DNA of 64,000 nucleotides from Oscillospiraceae bacterium (GCA_017428565.1 JAFRQP010000058.1:35644-99643); one strand, 5' to 3'. Counted from the stretch's first letter, positions 17,941-25,743 are shown. Notes: generated by a model not told the origin, from the letters alone. Numbers and translations are program-made.

Positions 17941-19020
17941 ATGATTCTTGAATGGATCTTTTCAGCATTTGTTGGCATAATCATTGGTGCAATTTTTCAG
18001 GATAGTTTTGCAAGTTTATTTAATACCATCAAGAGCTTTATAAAAAGTTTCTTTTGTAGATTTACGAAAGGCGATTTATGCAAAGCTGCGGTATTTAATT
18101 ATGGAAAAAGAAGCACTTCTGTCATCATTATGGATGGGAACGGAAAAGAAGCATACGAAGCAGATAATATCAAGGCAATTATATACGACCAGATACATGC
18201 TGAGAGCGACTATAGAACGGAGTTGGAGTATTTCCGTAAGATAACGGACGAACGATTGGCAGATAGGAAAGCCGCTGGGTTAAGTATCCCGTGGAACGGT
18301 AAAACACTGTCCTTGCAGGAATATCGAATTGAGCGCTCAGCGAGCAAAGAAAAAATGATCCTCGATCTATCTCTTGCTTTGAATGAGTACTACAACACAT
18401 ATTCTGTAATCACAAATTTAGACCAGAAATGTCCAGAAACAAATCGGACACTCAATCAGTACATAGAGGATTATGATTTTACTGAACCAGTCGGTCAGTA
18501 TGGACTTCCAAATTCTGTAGGGATATGTTTGCAAGTCATTACAAAAGACTATAAAACAATTATTGCAAGACGATCACTTGTCAGCGGCTTTCGCCCTGGA
18601 GAATATGATGCATCTATCGTAGAAGGGCTAAATGAGTCTGACATTGTAAACGGAAACATAGATTTCTACTCAGTTGCCAAAAGGAGCGTCCGAGAGGAAA
18701 TCTGTGATCTGGAAGACTCTGAGATTCGCACACACCTTTTAGGCTTTCTTTTTGATAAGCATTTTAATCAATGGAATGTAGTTGGAGTTGTTGAGCTGAC
18801 AATAACGCATGACGAGGTAGTAAGGCGAAGAAATACTGGAGTATCCGGACGTTGGGAACTTAAGGAGTTGAATTTTTTAACCCTGAGTATCAAAGAAGTA
18901 ATATCTTTTCTCTCAACGCACGAAATATGGGATACGGGGCGCGCTGTTGTGTATTTTGCATTGGTATATAAATTCCATGATCGAAAAATAATCAATAAAA
19001 TGATCGAAAAGTATCAATAA
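17941..19020 (+). CDS. Membrane-anchored Nudix-like protein, cargo between direct repeats
   Basis: A 359-residue protein with an AT-rich gene, unlike most of the window. Residues 1-22 form one transmembrane segment; about 50-170 is a middle domain I do not recognise; about 185-345 looks like a Nudix fold (NSVGICLQVITKDYKTIIAR, a loop with PGEYD, then AKRSVREEICDL). The last motif resembles the Nudix box REUxEE, but the first Glu is Ser, so catalysis may be altered. The gene has its own repeat-borne promoter and is bracketed by two ~215-bp direct repeats. The setting (behind an RHS toxin gene) suggests immunity or another conflict role; a nucleotide- or NAD-related activity is possible. Fold assignment moderate, function unknown. 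Confidence 0.6.
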   Translation: MILEWIFSAFVGIIIGAIFQDSFASLFNTIKSFIKSFFCRFTKGDLCKAAVFNYGKRSTSVIIMDGNGKEAYEADNIKAIIYDQIHAESDYRTELEYFRKITDERLADRKAAGLSIPWNGKTLSLQEYRIERSASKEKMILDLSLALNEYYNTYSVITNLDQKCPETNRTLNQYIEDYDFTEPVGQYGLPNSVGICLQVITKDYKTIIARRSLVSGFRPGEYDASIVEGLNESDIVNGNIDFYSVAKRSVREEICDLEDSEIRTHLLGFLFDKHFNQWNVVGVVELTITHDEVVRRRNTGVSGRWELKELNFLTLSIKEVISFLSTHEIWDTGRAVVYFALVYKFHDRKIINKMIEKYQ

Positions 19021-19082
19021 CAGGATACACAGGAAGTAGAACAAAGCAGATACGCAGCTACAATTCTGTGCGTCGTTAGGGC

Positions 19083-19308
19083 GAACAAGGAGACGGTTCT
19101 ATGCGTTTAAGTTTTCGACCACGGAGGCGCGTGCTAAACCAAGGAACGCAGAGCTCTTGTCCCCCCTAACCGTATTCACACGACAAGAGTATGGTTTTCC
19201 CCGCAGCCTTATTTGAAGCCATAATCAAACAAGTGAATCTCTCTGGCACCCCATGGGCTGTTCATCCATCTGCCCATGGGGTGTTTGCGCACAAGCAGCG
19301 TTTTTCAC
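19083..19308 (+). repeat. Long repeat unit R3 (type B)
   Basis: A near-identical direct copy of 17501-17715 begins at 19094, including the hairpin at 19247-19283. The leading GGGGACGG motif is degenerate here. The terminator and promoter tail is missing; the unit runs into a short palindromic copy (19351-19376) and then R4. Confidence 0.88.
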
Positions 19309-19395
19309 TCTGCGCTTCACATCACCGCATCGAAGATCCCATACCGGGAGAACACAGGGGACGGTACTATGTGTTAACCTTCAAGGCCAAGGGGA

Positions 19396-19762
19396 GCACA
19401 GGGGACGGTTCTATGTGTTAGCCTTTGCGAAGATGAAAGCGCCTGCTGAGCCAAAGTATGCGGTGTTCTAGTCCTCCCCAGCCGTCTTCAAGTAGCAAGA
19501 GCATGGTTTTACTCCGCCTGATTTGAAGCGCAGCGCAAACAAGTGAATCCCTCTCCGGCACCCCATGGGCTGTTCATCCACCTGCCCATGGGGTGTCTGC
19601 ACGCAAGCAGCGATTTCCCCCCGACGCCTTACAGCTCGGCATATAGAATTCCACGAAGCACAACCCCATGGGCGGTTCACAACTATGACCTTCCATGGGG
19701 TTTAAATTATTATTTCGTCGATTGCCCGTTACTTTTGTCGCTTTTGATGGAATATATATAAT
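19396..19762 (+). repeat. Long repeat unit R4 (type A) with promoter tail
   Basis: Near-identical direct copy of R1 from 19396 to about 19672, with the hairpin at 19559-19595. A second hairpin (ACCCCATGG ... CCATGGGGT, about 19662-19701) follows. The tail has TTGTCG (19735-19740), a 16-nt spacer and TATAAT (19757-19762), a good sigma-A promoter for the small gene at 19811. Confidence 0.85.
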
Positions 19763-19810
19763 AAGGCAGAAAAGCAGAATGCCCGTACAAGTCGCAAAGG
19801 AGTGATACAC

Positions 19811-20155
19811 ATGCGCAAGATGCAAGATTTCGACGAGTTGAAGTTTTTCGCAGAGGTGAAAAAAAGACCTGGGGTGTATTTTGGAAAGCCGTCTTTGCTC
19901 TCCTTGCGGGATCTGCTTTTTGGCATGGAGTATGCATTTTCTTTTTCTTGCGATGAAACGCCGTTGCGCTATTTCCAAGCTTTTGTAGCCTGGTATCAAA
20001 ATGAAAAGCTTGAAGATCAGAATGGATATGCCTGTTGGTGGAATCACCTGTTGTATATTTGCTGCAATCATGACCGCTATGCTTTTGAGCACTTTTTTGT
20101 CGTGTTTGAACGGTATTTACAGGATGTGCATCACACAAGTCTTCCTCCTGTTTAA
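19811..20155 (+). CDS. Small acidic/aromatic protein, candidate orphan immunity protein
   Basis: A 114-residue soluble protein; AAAGGAG lies 9 nt before ATG 19811. The segment FFAEVKKRPGVYFGKPSLLS followed by LRDLLFGMEYAF resembles the RPGMYxG...L..FL.GY pattern that I recall from small proteins in polymorphic toxin loci; that recollection is not a database match. It is rich in Phe, Tyr and Trp. It is driven by the promoter in repeat unit R4 and has no toxin gene beside it, which fits an orphan immunity gene retained from an earlier RHS tip. Confidence 0.5.
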   Translation: MRKMQDFDELKFFAEVKKRPGVYFGKPSLLSLRDLLFGMEYAFSFSCDETPLRYFQAFVAWYQNEKLEDQNGYACWWNHLLYICCNHDRYAFEHFFVVFERYLQDVHHTSLPPV

Positions 20156-20239
20156 CAGCTTCCGTCCTTTCTAAAGCCTTAATCGAATATCTTTTGCGTG
20201 TTCTATCTATGGTTTCGTCCCTTTTGCGCGCTCTTTCAC

Positions 20240-20276
20240 AAAAAAGCCTCAAATCCGATGGATTTGAGGCTTTTTT
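20240..20276. terminator. Bidirectional terminator
   Basis: AAAAAAGCCTCAAATCC (20240-20256) pairs exactly with GGATTTGAGGCTTTTTT (20260-20276) around a 3-nt loop. It separates the rightward small gene from the leftward nitroreductase operon. Confidence 0.95.
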
Positions 20277-20282
20277 CTCTTG

Positions 20283-21119
20283 TCACTCCGCTGTGGGGGC
20301 CGGGACGGCGGCCTTTACCGTGGCGATATAGCGCACTTCCTCGGGAACGGCGATGCCGGGATCCTGAAGGGTGAGCTCCGGCTTTTTCCCCTGCGCCTCC
20401 ATGCCCATGACGAAGTGGCACAGCGCGATCCCCACGTCCACCTTCTGCAGGTCGCCGGTTTTGTCGCTGACATAACCCTTGTCCTGCTTCTCGTAGAAGT
20501 GGAAGCAGCCGTCCGCGGCGATGATCCGCCAGGGCTGTTTATTGACGGCGGAGGGCGCCCATCGCACCATTTCCATCAGATCCCGCAGTTCGCCTGAAGC
20601 CTCCGCCTGCAGAGGACGGCCCCAGCTCCCGTCGAAGAACAGCTTGTCGGTGCTGAGGCGGGCATCCGCTCCCACGCCCTTCCGCATCAGACTCTCTCTG
20701 ACGGAGCGCTTCTTCGCGGGATAACCCAGCGGGCTCATGCAGGGCATCATCTCGTCCTCCGCAAGGCCGGCCGCCCGCTCGAAGAGCTCCCGTTTCATGG
20801 TCCCGCCGATCCAGGTCGTGCCGATCCCCAGCGACCAGGCATAGAGCACCAGCTTTTCAAAGGAAAAGCCGAATGCCACATCCGCATAGGGGCCTTTTTT
20901 GACCAGTCCGGCCACATACAGCGTCTCCCCTGTCAGCACCGGGCTGGACAGGCCCTTTTCCTTCGCGTCCAAGAGCACGAAGCGGACCGGGACGCCGAAG
21001 GGGTTGTCGATGGACTGCAGATACTGCTCCAGTCGGCTCCGGTCCTCTGCACTGATCGCTTGATCCGCAAAGCTGCGAACGCTTTTCCTTCCCTTGATGA
21101 TCTCCAGCAGTTCCGCCAT
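20283..21119 (-). CDS. Nitroreductase family protein (TM1586-type)
   Basis: A 278-residue FMN-dependent nitroreductase-fold protein. The N-terminal half starts with LLEIIKGRKSVRSFADQAIS, the typical phosphate/FMN-binding opening; LYAWSLGIGTTWIGG and MSPLGYPAKKRSVRESLMRK are further family blocks; RWAPSAVNKQPWRI lies near residue 195. The duplicated internal layout fits the putative TM nitroreductase (PF14512) group. It is the last gene of a leftward operon after a radical SAM gene (24-nt gap) and sits downstream of an OhrR/glutathione peroxidase pair, so a reductive stress or detoxification role is plausible. The substrate is unknown. Confidence 0.82.
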   Translation of the reverse strand: MAELLEIIKGRKSVRSFADQAISAEDRSRLEQYLQSIDNPFGVPVRFVLLDAKEKGLSSPVLTGETLYVAGLVKKGPYADVAFGFSFEKLVLYAWSLGIGTTWIGGTMKRELFERAAGLAEDEMMPCMSPLGYPAKKRSVRESLMRKGVGADARLSTDKLFFDGSWGRPLQAEASGELRDLMEMVRWAPSAVNKQPWRIIAADGCFHFYEKQDKGYVSDKTGDLQKVDVGIALCHFVMGMEAQGKKPELTLQDPGIAVPEEVRYIATVKAAVPAPTAE

Positions 21120-21143
21120 GCTTTTTCGTCTCCTTTCGAAGCT

Positions 21144-22268
21144 TTACCGGCTCTCCCGGCTTCCCGCGCTTTCGCGCAGGAGCTTTTCCACCAGCTCTCT
21201 CTTTTCAAACAGCACGCAGCCGCCCACATGATCCTCCAGCAGATGCCCGTTGTCCCGAAGGGCGCGGAACAGGCCGGAATTCATGGCCTCGCGCAGGGAG
21301 CTGTCCCGCACGTTCACGTCGGAATAGGGCGAGAAGGGGCAGGGCTCCGCCCCGCCGTGGGAGTTGATGTGGAAGAAGCCGCGGCCGGCCGCCACGCAGC
21401 CGCCGGAGCTCTTTTCGTCCCCCGGGAAGGAGATGTACACCATCTCCGGGCGCTCCGCCCGCAGACGGGCGATCTCCGCGCGAAGATAGGCGCGTTCCGG
21501 ATCGCCGGGCGCAAGCTCCCTGCCTTCCTCCGTCACCGGCACATACTCCACGAAGATCACCGCCTTGCAGCCCCGGTCGGACAGCTTTTGGAGAAAGGCG
21601 TCCGAGCTGACCTCCCGCAGATTCTCCGTCGTCACGGTCACCGACGCGCCGAAGATCAGGCCACGCCGGCGAAATTCATCCATATTGGCAATCAGCTTGT
21701 CGTAGATGCCCTTCCCGCGGCGGGCGTCCGTGAGCTCGCGCTCCCCCTCGATGCTCATGACGGGGAGCAGATTGCGGCAGCGGTCGAACAGCTCAAAATA
21801 GCGCCTGTCGATAAAGGTGCCGTTGGTGAAGATCGGGAAGAGGATGTTCTGCTTCTTTCCGGCGGCCTCGATCACGTCCCGGCGGAGCATGGGCTCGCCC
21901 CCCGCCAGCAGGATGAAGCTGAGGCCCAGCTCGTCCGCCTCGTCGAAGATCCGCGCCCATTCCTCTGTGCTGAGCTGCGCCACCGGCGCCGTATCCACCG
22001 TGGCATGGTTGCAGCGGGAATAGCAGCCCTCACAGTGCAGATTGCACTGGCTGGTGATGCTGGCGATCAGATAGGACGGGATATGCTCGCCCTGTTCCTC
22101 CGCGGCCATCCTCTTTTTCGACGCCGCGCGGCTGGCAGCGGCGAAGCGCAGCAGAAAGGCGGTCTCCTTTGGATCCTTCCAGGCGGCCTTGAGCGCGTCC
22201 GTCACCACATGCTCCACGCCCTTGGCGAGATATTCCTGCAAATCGAAATCCCTGTGTTCTCCGCTCAT
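21144..22268 (-). CDS. Radical SAM protein
   Basis: A 374-residue protein. ITSQCNLHCEGCYSRC near residue 70 holds the CxxxCxxC cluster that binds the 4Fe-4S/SAM centre. LAGGEPMLRRDVIEAA follows as the GGEP SAM-binding motif, then IFTNGTFID. The C-terminal region has GCVAAGRGFFHINSHGGAEP and CPFSPYSDVNVRD, a shortened SPASM-like Cys region. GGAGG is 7 nt before ATG 22268. Members of this group modify peptides or small molecules; no precursor peptide gene is visible nearby. The operon position suggests a link with redox stress, but the substrate cannot be inferred. Confidence 0.88.
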   Translation of the reverse strand: MSGEHRDFDLQEYLAKGVEHVVTDALKAAWKDPKETAFLLRFAAASRAASKKRMAAEEQGEHIPSYLIASITSQCNLHCEGCYSRCNHATVDTAPVAQLSTEEWARIFDEADELGLSFILLAGGEPMLRRDVIEAAGKKQNILFPIFTNGTFIDRRYFELFDRCRNLLPVMSIEGERELTDARRGKGIYDKLIANMDEFRRRGLIFGASVTVTTENLREVSSDAFLQKLSDRGCKAVIFVEYVPVTEEGRELAPGDPERAYLRAEIARLRAERPEMVYISFPGDEKSSGGCVAAGRGFFHINSHGGAEPCPFSPYSDVNVRDSSLREAMNSGLFRALRDNGHLLEDHVGGCVLFEKRELVEKLLRESAGSRESR

Positions 22269-22309
22269 GCTTGATCCTCCGTTCCTGCCGGAGTCCGGCG
22301 GGTTTTCCC

Positions 22310-22855
22310 TTACAGCGCGGCCGCGACCGCGTCCTTGACTTCCTTCATGTCCACCGTCGGCTCAAAGCGGGCGATCACCTTGCCCTCCCGGTCGACCAGG
22401 AACTTGGTGAAGTTCCACTTGATATAGGCCTTGTCGCCGAACTTCTTGTTGTTCATATCCGCATACTTCTTCAGCGCGGCGAGCTTCAGGCCCTTGCCGA
22501 AGCCCTCAAAGGGCTTCTCCGTGGCGAGCCAGGCAAACAGCGGGTCCGCGTCTTCGCCGTTGACGTCGATCTTCCTGAACTGCGGGAAGTCCGTGCCGAA
22601 CTTCAGCGTGCAAAACTCGTGGATCTCCTCGTCGCTGCCGGGGGCCTGATTGGCAAACTGGTTGCTGGGGAAGTCCAGGATCTCCAGACCCTGGTCCTTC
22701 ATCTCCTTGTACATCGCCTCCAGAGGCTCATAGTGGGGCGTAAAGCCGCAGCCGGTGGCCGTGTTGACGATCAGCAGCACCTTGCCACGATACTCCGACA
22801 GGCTGACTTCTTTCCCCTGCCGGTCCTTCACCGTAAAATCATACACCGTTTTCAT
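22310..22855 (-). CDS. Glutathione peroxidase family protein (thiol peroxidase)
   Basis: A 181-residue protein with the GPx fold: VNTATGCGFTPHYEPLEAMY with Cys (not selenocysteine) at the active site, LDFPSNQFANQAPG with the conserved Gln-containing loop, and IKWNFTKFLVDREGKV with the Trp-Asn-Phe motif. It reduces hydroperoxides using cellular thiols; Firmicute members usually use thioredoxin rather than glutathione. I chose ATG 22855 because AAGGAG precedes it and the domain starts there; an upstream in-frame start at 22882 would overlap the regulator gene. The regulator directly upstream is OhrR-like, so it is likely induced by organic peroxide. Confidence 0.93.
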   Translation of the reverse strand: MKTVYDFTVKDRQGKEVSLSEYRGKVLLIVNTATGCGFTPHYEPLEAMYKEMKDQGLEILDFPSNQFANQAPGSDEEIHEFCTLKFGTDFPQFRKIDVNGEDADPLFAWLATEKPFEGFGKGLKLAALKKYADMNNKKFGDKAYIKWNFTKFLVDREGKVIARFEPTVDMKEVKDAVAAAL

Positions 22856-22878
22856 GTTTCCTTTGCTCCTTCCATCAT

Positions 22879-23325
22879 TCATGTATTGTTTTTTTGGTTG
22901 TCCAGCATTTCGTGCAGCAGCGCATACAGCATCTGCGCTTTTTCTGGGGAGAGATGGATGCAGGACGCCACCATGGCGGGGATCTCCTTTGCCTTTTCCT
23001 GCAAGGCCTTCCCTTCCTCCGTCAGCGTGATCACAACGACCCGCTCATCCTCACTGCTTCTCTTTCTCTCCACATAGCCTGCCTGCTGCATTTTCTTCAG
23101 AAGCGGCGAAAGCGTCCCGTTATCCAGCATCAGCTTTTCGCAGAGCTCCCCCACTGTGATCCCGTCCTTTTCCCACAGCACGAGAAAGACGATGTACTGC
23201 GTGTACGTCAGTCCCAGCGGCTTCAGGAAGGGGGTATACAGGTTGATCACATTTCTTGAGGCGGCATAAAGCGGAAAACACATCTGGTTTTTCAGCTTCA
23301 TCGCCTCATGATAATCATATTCCAT
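22879..23325 (-). CDS. ohrR: OhrR-type MarR family peroxide-sensing repressor
   Basis: A 148-residue MarR-family winged-helix regulator. NQMCFPLYAASR near residues 13-24 carries the reactive Cys in the context typical of OhrR (LCFALYAASR). TYTQYIVFLVLWEKDGITVG and LDNGTLSPLLKKMQQAGYVE form the DNA-binding domain, followed by the wing SSEDERVVVITLT. GAGGAGG precedes ATG 23325. It is the first gene of the leftward peroxide operon, and a palindrome overlaps its promoter, so autoregulation with release on Cys oxidation is likely. Confidence 0.88.
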   Translation of the reverse strand: MEYDYHEAMKLKNQMCFPLYAASRNVINLYTPFLKPLGLTYTQYIVFLVLWEKDGITVGELCEKLMLDNGTLSPLLKKMQQAGYVERKRSSEDERVVVITLTEEGKALQEKAKEIPAMVASCIHLSPEKAQMLYALLHEMLDNQKNNT

Positions 23326-23355
23326 GTTGCCCGCCTCCTCTCTATTTTATGCAAG

Positions 23356-23387
23356 TATATTTTATCAAATATATTCACGTCTGTCAA
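23356..23387 (-). promoter_or_regulatory. Promoter and candidate OhrR operator
   Basis: On the minus strand TTGACA (23387-23382), a 17-nt spacer and TAAAAT (23364-23359) form a near-consensus promoter. The palindrome TATATTT-TATC-AAATATA (23356-23373) covers the -10 box, the usual repressor position. Confidence 0.8.
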
Positions 23388-23497
23388 TCCCCAATTTACG
23401 GGTTTTTATCGGGAGCGGCGGCAGAAAAGCATTTTGGGTCCGCATCGTCCGTCCGCTGACCGTCCCGCGCCTTTGGGCGGGAAGCCGGGCCGGGGTT

Positions 23498-24379
23498 TCA
23501 GCGTCCCGCAAAAGACTGCCGGATCTGCCGCAGGAAGCGCTCCGCGATGGGCGTAAAGCTCTGGTACTTGTTCCAGATCAGATACATCTTCATCTCCAGA
23601 TGGGGCTCGAGGGGACGGAACACCAGCCCGCTCTCCACCGAGGTGTCGACCAGATCGTTCAGCGTCAGCAGGACGCCCAGGCCCTCCTTCGCGAAGAGGG
23701 AGCCGTTGTAGGCGAGCCGGAAGGAGCCCTCCAGCCGCAGCTGCTCAAACTTTTCTCCCGCCCAGGGACGGATGTCGTTCTCCCAGCTCTGCTCCGAGGA
23801 AAAAAGGGGCAGGCCGGCCAGGTCGTCCGCGGTAATGCGTTCTTTCTCCGCGAGCGCCGAATCCGCCCGGAAGACCGCGCCGAAATAATCGGCCTCCGGA
23901 AACAGAATATGGTGATACTTCCTGTCGTTGGGCCGCTCGCAGATCACCGCGAAGTCCAGCAGCCCTTTGTCCAGCTTTTCCGTCACCTGCTCCGTATCGC
24001 CGCTGGTGATATGGTAGCGCAGATCCGGACAGAGCTTTTTAAACGCGCGGATCTCCCTGGCCAGATATCGGATCTGATAGGACTCCGCCAGGCCGAAATA
24101 GATATCGCCCCCGGTGAGCTCGTCCCAGGACAGAAACTCCTTTTCGATCTTATCCGCCATGGAGACCAGATCCTCCGCCCGGTTGCGGAGCAGGACGCCC
24201 TCCTCGGTGAGCGCGATGCTGAAGCTGCGGCGTGTAAAGAGCTTTTTCCCCAGCTCGTCCTCCAGGGCCCTCAGCGCCTTCGAGAGCGTGGGCTGCGTCA
24301 CATGCAGCTGCTCCGCCGCGCGGGACATATTCTCCTCCCTTGCCACGGCGAGAAAATAGCGAAGCGTGCGGATCTCCAT
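23498..24379 (-). CDS. LysR-type transcriptional regulator
   Basis: A 293-residue LTTR. HTH at residues 1-60: MEIRTLRYFLAVAREENMSR, AEQLHVTQPTLSKALRALED, then a substrate-binding domain (about 90-293, starting DIYFGLAESYQIRYLAREIR). AAGGAGG lies 7 nt before ATG 24379. It diverges from the truncated small gene and flavodoxin at 24488, so those were probably its targets before they were damaged. Confidence 0.92.
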   Translation of the reverse strand: MEIRTLRYFLAVAREENMSRAAEQLHVTQPTLSKALRALEDELGKKLFTRRSFSIALTEEGVLLRNRAEDLVSMADKIEKEFLSWDELTGGDIYFGLAESYQIRYLAREIRAFKKLCPDLRYHITSGDTEQVTEKLDKGLLDFAVICERPNDRKYHHILFPEADYFGAVFRADSALAEKERITADDLAGLPLFSSEQSWENDIRPWAGEKFEQLRLEGSFRLAYNGSLFAKEGLGVLLTLNDLVDTSVESGLVFRPLEPHLEMKMYLIWNKYQSFTPIAERFLRQIRQSFAGR

Positions 24380-24393
24380 CAGTCTTCCTCCTT

Positions 24394-24427
24394 GATATGC
24401 AATAAAGGAATATCACGATATGCATTA
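24394..24427. promoter_or_regulatory. Direct repeats, candidate LysR binding sites
   Basis: GATATGCAATA (24394-24404) and GATATGCATTA (24417-24427) lie 23 bp apart, close to two helical turns, between the LysR start and the divergent gene remnant. Confidence 0.45.
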
Positions 24428-24487
24428 TAACCATTAGCGAAAGGATTTGCAATATGGTATGGTGAATTTGCAGGGAGGTGATCCGCA

Positions 24488-24612
24488 GTGAAGGACTGGG
24501 CGGCCATCAAAGAATGCATGACAGACGCCGGCTGCCGCGCGGAAGCCATCGACCGGGCGGAGCGCCTCTGTCAAAGCGGAAGCGCAGAGGAGCTGCTCCG
24601 CTGCCTGCGCGC
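24488..24612 (+). pseudogene. Truncated small helical protein gene
   Basis: GTG 24488 follows GGGAGGTGATCC. The first ~40 residues (VKDWAAIKECMTDAGCRAEA then AERLCQSGSAEELLRCLR) look like the N-terminus of a small conserved Clostridial protein I recall as DAGCxxxxIxxAExLYxxGDxExLLxxLR. After LLRCLR the frame becomes low-complexity Gly/Arg and the DNA instead reads, in another frame, as a flavodoxin-type lipoprotein. The gene therefore lost its 3' part. Confidence 0.55.
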
Positions 24613-24862
24613 CTGCGGCGGAGAGCGCGCCCGGGGACGGGGCGGCGCCCGAGGCACACAGCTCCGTTCTGGTGCTGGTTTTTTCCGCCACCGGCACCAC
24701 CCGCGGCGTGGCGGAGCGGATCGCCGCGCTCACCGGCGGGGATCCGCAGGAGATCCTCCCGGCGCAGCCCTATACCGCCGAGGATCTGAACTACGGGGAT
24801 TCCAGCACCCGCGCCACCGCGGAGCAAAACGACCCGGACGCCCGTCCGGAGATCGCATTCAG
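24600..24862 (+). pseudogene. Flavodoxin fragment lacking both ends
   Basis: In this frame the DNA reads AACAPAAESAPGDGAAPEA, like the residue stretch just after a lipobox, then VLVLVFSATGTTRGVAERIA (the FMN phosphate-binding loop of flavodoxins), EILPAQPYTAEDLNYGD and NDPDARPEIA. The signal peptide and start are missing on the left, where the small gene remnant abuts. The right half is missing at about 24858-24862, where the sequence switches to the opposite strand of an FMN reductase gene. In the family the next part would continue to the FLGYPIWW region. Confidence 0.75.
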
Positions 24863-25184
24863 CTATGGCGAACAGGCGGTCAAAGGCGTTTTTCAGATGG
24901 CCGGAGATAAACCAGTAATAGAGCGGCGAGGCCAGCACGACGATATCCGCTTCCCGGTATACGGGATAGATGCGCTCCATATCGTCTCTCTGCACGCAGG
25001 GATGCGCGGGATCCTTTCCCCCCTGCCAGCAGCCAAGGCAGCCGCGGATGTTCATTTTAGCCAGCTGAAACTCCGTGACGGTATTGCCCGCCTCCTCCGC
25101 GCCCTTTCTGAACTGCGCGGTCAGCGCGGCGGTATTGCCGTTTGGGCGAGGGCTTCCGTTGAGTATGATGATTTTCTTCGCCAT
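24860..25184 (-). pseudogene. FMN reductase (flavodoxin-fold) gene, 3' half lost
   Basis: ATG 25184 (AGGAG upstream) starts a clear NADPH-dependent FMN reductase domain: KKIIILNGSPRPNGNTAALT, NIRGCLGCWQGGKDPAHPC, DIVVLASPLYYWFISGHLKN and FDRLFAIAE. Directly after this, at about 24860, the reading continues into antisense flavodoxin DNA, so the frame runs on to 24507 with no homology. The protein is cut after about 108 of the ~180-200 residues expected. It starts 11 nt after the stop of the upstream flavoprotein gene, in the same operon. Confidence 0.78.
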
Positions 25185-25194
25185 GACTCGCTCC

Positions 25195-25743
25195 TCAGAA
25201 TCGCTCTGCCAGCGCCGCTGCCCGCGCAACGCCGTCCGTCTTGTCGATATCGCCGATCTCCATCACGCCGCCGACGCAGACGGAGCCGACCATGGTCCAG
25301 CCGTTCAGCGCGGCGGTGCGCTCGATGGGCAGGCGGACGCCGTCCAGAACGGCCGGGTCCTCTTCCTCACAGCAGGCGATCAGCGCGCACTCCTTGCCCG
25401 CGAAGTCTTTTCCGCCCACCACGAAGGAAAACATCTTGTCGATGGCGCCCTTCAGCTGGGCCGGGAAGGAATACCAGTACACCGGGGTCGTGAATACGAT
25501 GGCGTCGGCCGCCAGGATCGCGTCCGCCATGGTGCCGTTGAAGTCGCTCTTGAAGGAGCAGGGCTGGCCCTTCTTATAGCAGTTCATGCAGGCATGGCAG
25601 AAGCCGATGTCCATAAAGGCCGTGTCGAAGCGGGTAACGCTGTGCCCTTTGGCCTCGGCAGCCTGAATAAAGGCCTCGGTCATGGCAAAGCTGTTGCCCT
25701 TCCTGCGGGGGCTGCCGGTCAAAACTACGATCTTTTTACCCAT
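25195..25743 (-). CDS. Flavodoxin-fold NAD(P)H-dependent FMN reductase / iron-sulfur flavoprotein-like
   Basis: A 182-residue protein starting KKIVVLTGSPRRKGNSFAMT (FMN phosphate loop). CHACMNCYKKGQPC at about residue 48 is a compact Cys motif typical of this flavoprotein group, and FTTPVYWYSFPAQLKGAIDK is the conserved flavin-contact helix. GAGGAGG is 8 nt before ATG 25743; an upstream in-frame start is less likely. It heads a leftward operon with the truncated reductase and diverges from an HxlR regulator, a common arrangement for quinone or electrophile response. Confidence 0.88.
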   Translation of the reverse strand: MGKKIVVLTGSPRRKGNSFAMTEAFIQAAEAKGHSVTRFDTAFMDIGFCHACMNCYKKGQPCSFKSDFNGTMADAILAADAIVFTTPVYWYSFPAQLKGAIDKMFSFVVGGKDFAGKECALIACCEEEDPAVLDGVRLPIERTAALNGWTMVGSVCVGGVMEIGDIDKTDGVARAAALAERF

